Source: JAWOGN01 sp046496815 (GTDB taxonomy: Bacteria; Desulfobacterota; DSM-4660; Desulfatiglandales; Desulfatiglandaceae). Taken from it: a stretch of 18,229 bases of DNA. Positions 16,713 to 18,229 of this stretch are shown here, piece after piece (within the stretch, counting starts at the first letter, position 1; each line of letters opens with the position of its first letter). The DNA lies in assembly GCA_046496815.1 (NCBI GenBank), contig JAWOGN010000412.1:1-18229 (forward strand), read 5' to 3'. The notes beneath the pieces are model-generated. The model was given only the letters and a program-made list of their open reading frames with translations, did no database searches and was not told where the DNA came from. Made by a program: the position numbers and the translations under genes.

Positions 16713-17687
16713 TTAGGAAGCTTTTCCGAAGTTTGTACAGGCGACCATGTGCCCGCCGCCGGCATCCAGCAGCGGGGGCTCTTTCTCCGCACACGCAGCC
16801 TTCGCGTAATTGCAGCGGGTGTGGAAGCGGCACCCCGTCGGCGGGTTGATGGGGCTGGGGACATCACCCTTGAGCACGATCTGCTCATGCCGGTAGGTTG
16901 GGTCGGGGACCGGCACAGCCGAGATCAAGGCCTTTGTATAGGGGTGCAGCGGAGAGTTGTAGAGTTCTTCGGTGGGCGCCGTTTCCACTATTTTCCCCAA
17001 ATACATTACCGCGACACGCCCGGAAATGTGCTTGATGACGCTCAGGTCGTGTGCGATGAACAGATACGTCAACCCGAAGGTCGATTGGAGTTCTTCGAGC
17101 AGGTTGATAACCTGGGCCTGGATGGAGACGTCAAGCGCCGAGACCGGTTCATCGCAGACTATGAGTTTGGGGTGAAGGGCGAGCGCCCTTGCGATACCCA
17201 CCCGCTGTCGCTGCCCGCCGCTGAATTCATGGGGATAACGGTCCCTATATCTGGGATCCAACCCGACCGTTTCCAGGAGGTGGCCGACGCGCTCTTCCCG
17301 CTCCCTGCGGCCGCATATTCTGTGAATCAACAGAGGTTCACCGACAATCCCGCCGATCGTCATGCGAGGGTTCAAAGAAGCATAGGGATCCTGGAATATG
17401 ATTTGCATGTTTCTGTGGACCGATCGAAGCTGCCCGGCACCCATGCGGGTGATGTCTTTCCCTTCGAAAAGAATGCTGCCTGCGGTGGGCCTGAGAAGAC
17501 CGAGGATCAGTCGTCCGGCGGTAGTCTTGCCGCAGCCGGATTCTCCGACGAGACCGAGAACTTCCCCGTTGTTGATCTTGAAGCTTACCCCGTCCACCGC
17601 TTGGACCCAGGCGGAAGTCTTGGAAAAAATACCTCCCGTTATCGGGAAATATTTCTTGACATGGATTACGTCGAGAAGTGGGTTCAT
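16713..17687 (-). CDS. oppF: Oligopeptide/dipeptide ABC importer ATPase, OppF/DppF type
   Basis: This 324-residue ATPase powers uptake of peptides (or nickel/opines in relatives) through an inner-membrane permease. It has Walker A GESGCGKTT (about 49-57), Q-loop IIFQDPYASLNP, signature EFSGGQRQRVGIARAL, Walker B LIVCDEPVSALD and switch IAHDLSV. The C-terminal extension is typical of the Opp/Dpp subfamily (LHPYTKALISAVP, then CRFHTRCNYAKAAC with Cys residues that in relatives can bind an iron-sulfur cluster). The length is normal. The ATG start overlaps the stop of the upstream OppD-like gene as ATGA (17687-17684), so the two are translationally coupled. Permease and binding-protein genes would lie beyond the right edge. 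Substrate cannot be inferred. Confidence 0.92.
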   Translation of the reverse strand: MNPLLDVIHVKKYFPITGGIFSKTSAWVQAVDGVSFKINNGEVLGLVGESGCGKTTAGRLILGLLRPTAGSILFEGKDITRMGAGQLRSVHRNMQIIFQDPYASLNPRMTIGGIVGEPLLIHRICGRREREERVGHLLETVGLDPRYRDRYPHEFSGGQRQRVGIARALALHPKLIVCDEPVSALDVSIQAQVINLLEELQSTFGLTYLFIAHDLSVIKHISGRVAVMYLGKIVETAPTEELYNSPLHPYTKALISAVPVPDPTYRHEQIVLKGDVPSPINPPTGCRFHTRCNYAKAACAEKEPPLLDAGGGHMVACTNFGKAS

Positions 17688-18229
17688 TGCACCGCCCGGG
17701 AAAACAACGATTCATGGGGCGGGTCATACATGAGGCACCTTACCTGATGCCCGTTCCTTTCGGTGACCATTGGAGGCTCGATTCGGCTGCAGATATCAAC
17801 GGCGTAACGGCAGCGCGGATGGAAACGGCATCCGGACGGAAATTCCAGCGGATTCGGCACCATCCCCGAAATGACTTCTAGCCGCCTCCCCCTGGTGTCC
17901 GTAAGCCTGGGTATCGAGTCGTAGAGTGCGCGTGTATAAGGATGGAGGGGGCTTTTGAAAATATCCTCCACTTCAGCGCTTTCGACGGCCTTGCCCGCAT
18001 AGGCCACGACCACATGGTCGGCGACTTGGGCAATCACTCCCAGGTCGTGGGTGATCAACATCACCGCCATACCGATTTCTTCGCGTATCCGCCGAATCAG
18101 TTTGAGGATCTGAGCCTGGATTGTCACATCCAGTGCGGTGGTCGGTTCATCGGCGATCAGAAGCCTCGGATTGCACGCGAGAGCCATCCCGATCATCGCG
18201 CGCTGTCGCATCCCCCCGCTCAGCTGATG
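17684..18229 (-). CDS. oppD: Oligopeptide/dipeptide ABC importer ATPase, OppD/DppD type (N-terminus outside the window)
   Basis: The frame stays open to the window edge, so only the C-terminal 181 residues are present. They begin inside the ABC signature (HQLSGGMRQRA) and include Walker B LLIADEPTTALD, switch ITHDLGVIAQVADHV and the Opp/Dpp C-terminal region (SPLHPYTRALYDSIPRL, then CRFHPRCRYAVDIC). Walker A and the Q-loop are off the window. An ATG at 18211 inside the signature motif cannot be the true start. It pairs with the OppF-type ATPase through an ATGA overlap, the usual arrangement of the two ATPases in these importers. Confidence 0.92.
   Translation of the reverse strand, partial: HQLSGGMRQRAMIGMALACNPRLLIADEPTTALDVTIQAQILKLIRRIREEIGMAVMLITHDLGVIAQVADHVVVAYAGKAVESAEVEDIFKSPLHPYTRALYDSIPRLTDTRGRRLEVISGMVPNPLEFPSGCRFHPRCRYAVDICSRIEPPMVTERNGHQVRCLMYDPPHESLFSRAVQ

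Noticed and set aside
16629..17747. A 372-codon open frame on the plus strand.
   Set aside because: It is antisense to the OppF-type ATPase, whose motifs are unmistakable, and resembles no family.
1..18229. CRISPR arrays, tRNA or rRNA genes, insertion sequences.
   Set aside because: No regularly spaced repeats, cloverleaf-like segments or transposase motifs were seen. This was by eye, so a weak case could be missed.

Overview
This window looks like chromosomal DNA from an anaerobic, sulfate-reducer-like member of the Desulfobacterota (former Deltaproteobacteria). That assignment is an inference. It rests on a cytoplasmic formate dehydrogenase / HdrA / MvhD cluster, on three in-frame UGA codons that fit selenocysteine (Sec), and on NtrC-type sigma54 regulation. 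Almost everything is on the minus strand, except a purH fragment at the left end and a broken transporter gene near the right.

Region 1 (1-862, +) is the C-terminal part of purH (AICAR transformylase). It converges on the main cluster.

Region 2 (about 7889 down to 916, -) is the centre of interest. In transcription order it holds a receiver-only response regulator, a 1012-residue tandem HdrA, an MvhD, a 269-residue FrhB/FdhB-like iron-sulfur protein and a formate dehydrogenase catalytic subunit. The hdrA, mvhD and fdhA genes each look split in two. In all three the break is a single UGA codon, at the position where a conserved Cys/Sec sits in the family, the frame continues with conserved family sequence, and a hairpin follows within 11-16 nt. 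I read them as three selenoproteins: HdrA Sec64, MvhD Sec69 and FdhA Sec136. The fdhA hairpin has the GGUCU apical loop and spacing of the E. coli fdhF SECIS. Together the proteins would form a cytoplasmic flavin-based complex that moves electrons between formate and ferredoxin or another carrier. No hdrB or hdrC lies in the window.

Region 3 (about 11950 down to 7990, -) is regulatory. It holds a GAF-containing histidine kinase, an overlapping NtrC-family sigma54 activator, a 328-nt intergenic region with a near-perfect sigma54 promoter and a candidate enhancer palindrome, and a second response regulator with an unassigned C-terminal domain. A strong terminator (7990-8011) separates this from region 2. 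The receiver in region 2 is a close paralogue of the NtrC receiver, so the kinase may serve both.

Region 4 (15211 down to 11972, -) is a single large gene that fuses a PHP-type metal-dependent domain to a UvrD/Rep-like SF1 helicase.

Region 5 (15376-16497, +) is an AI-2E/PerM family membrane protein gene interrupted by two compensating one-base frameshifts. Region 6 (18229 down to 16713, -) holds the two ATPases of an oligopeptide/dipeptide ABC importer. The upstream one is cut by the window edge.

I see no tRNA, rRNA, insertion sequence or CRISPR array.
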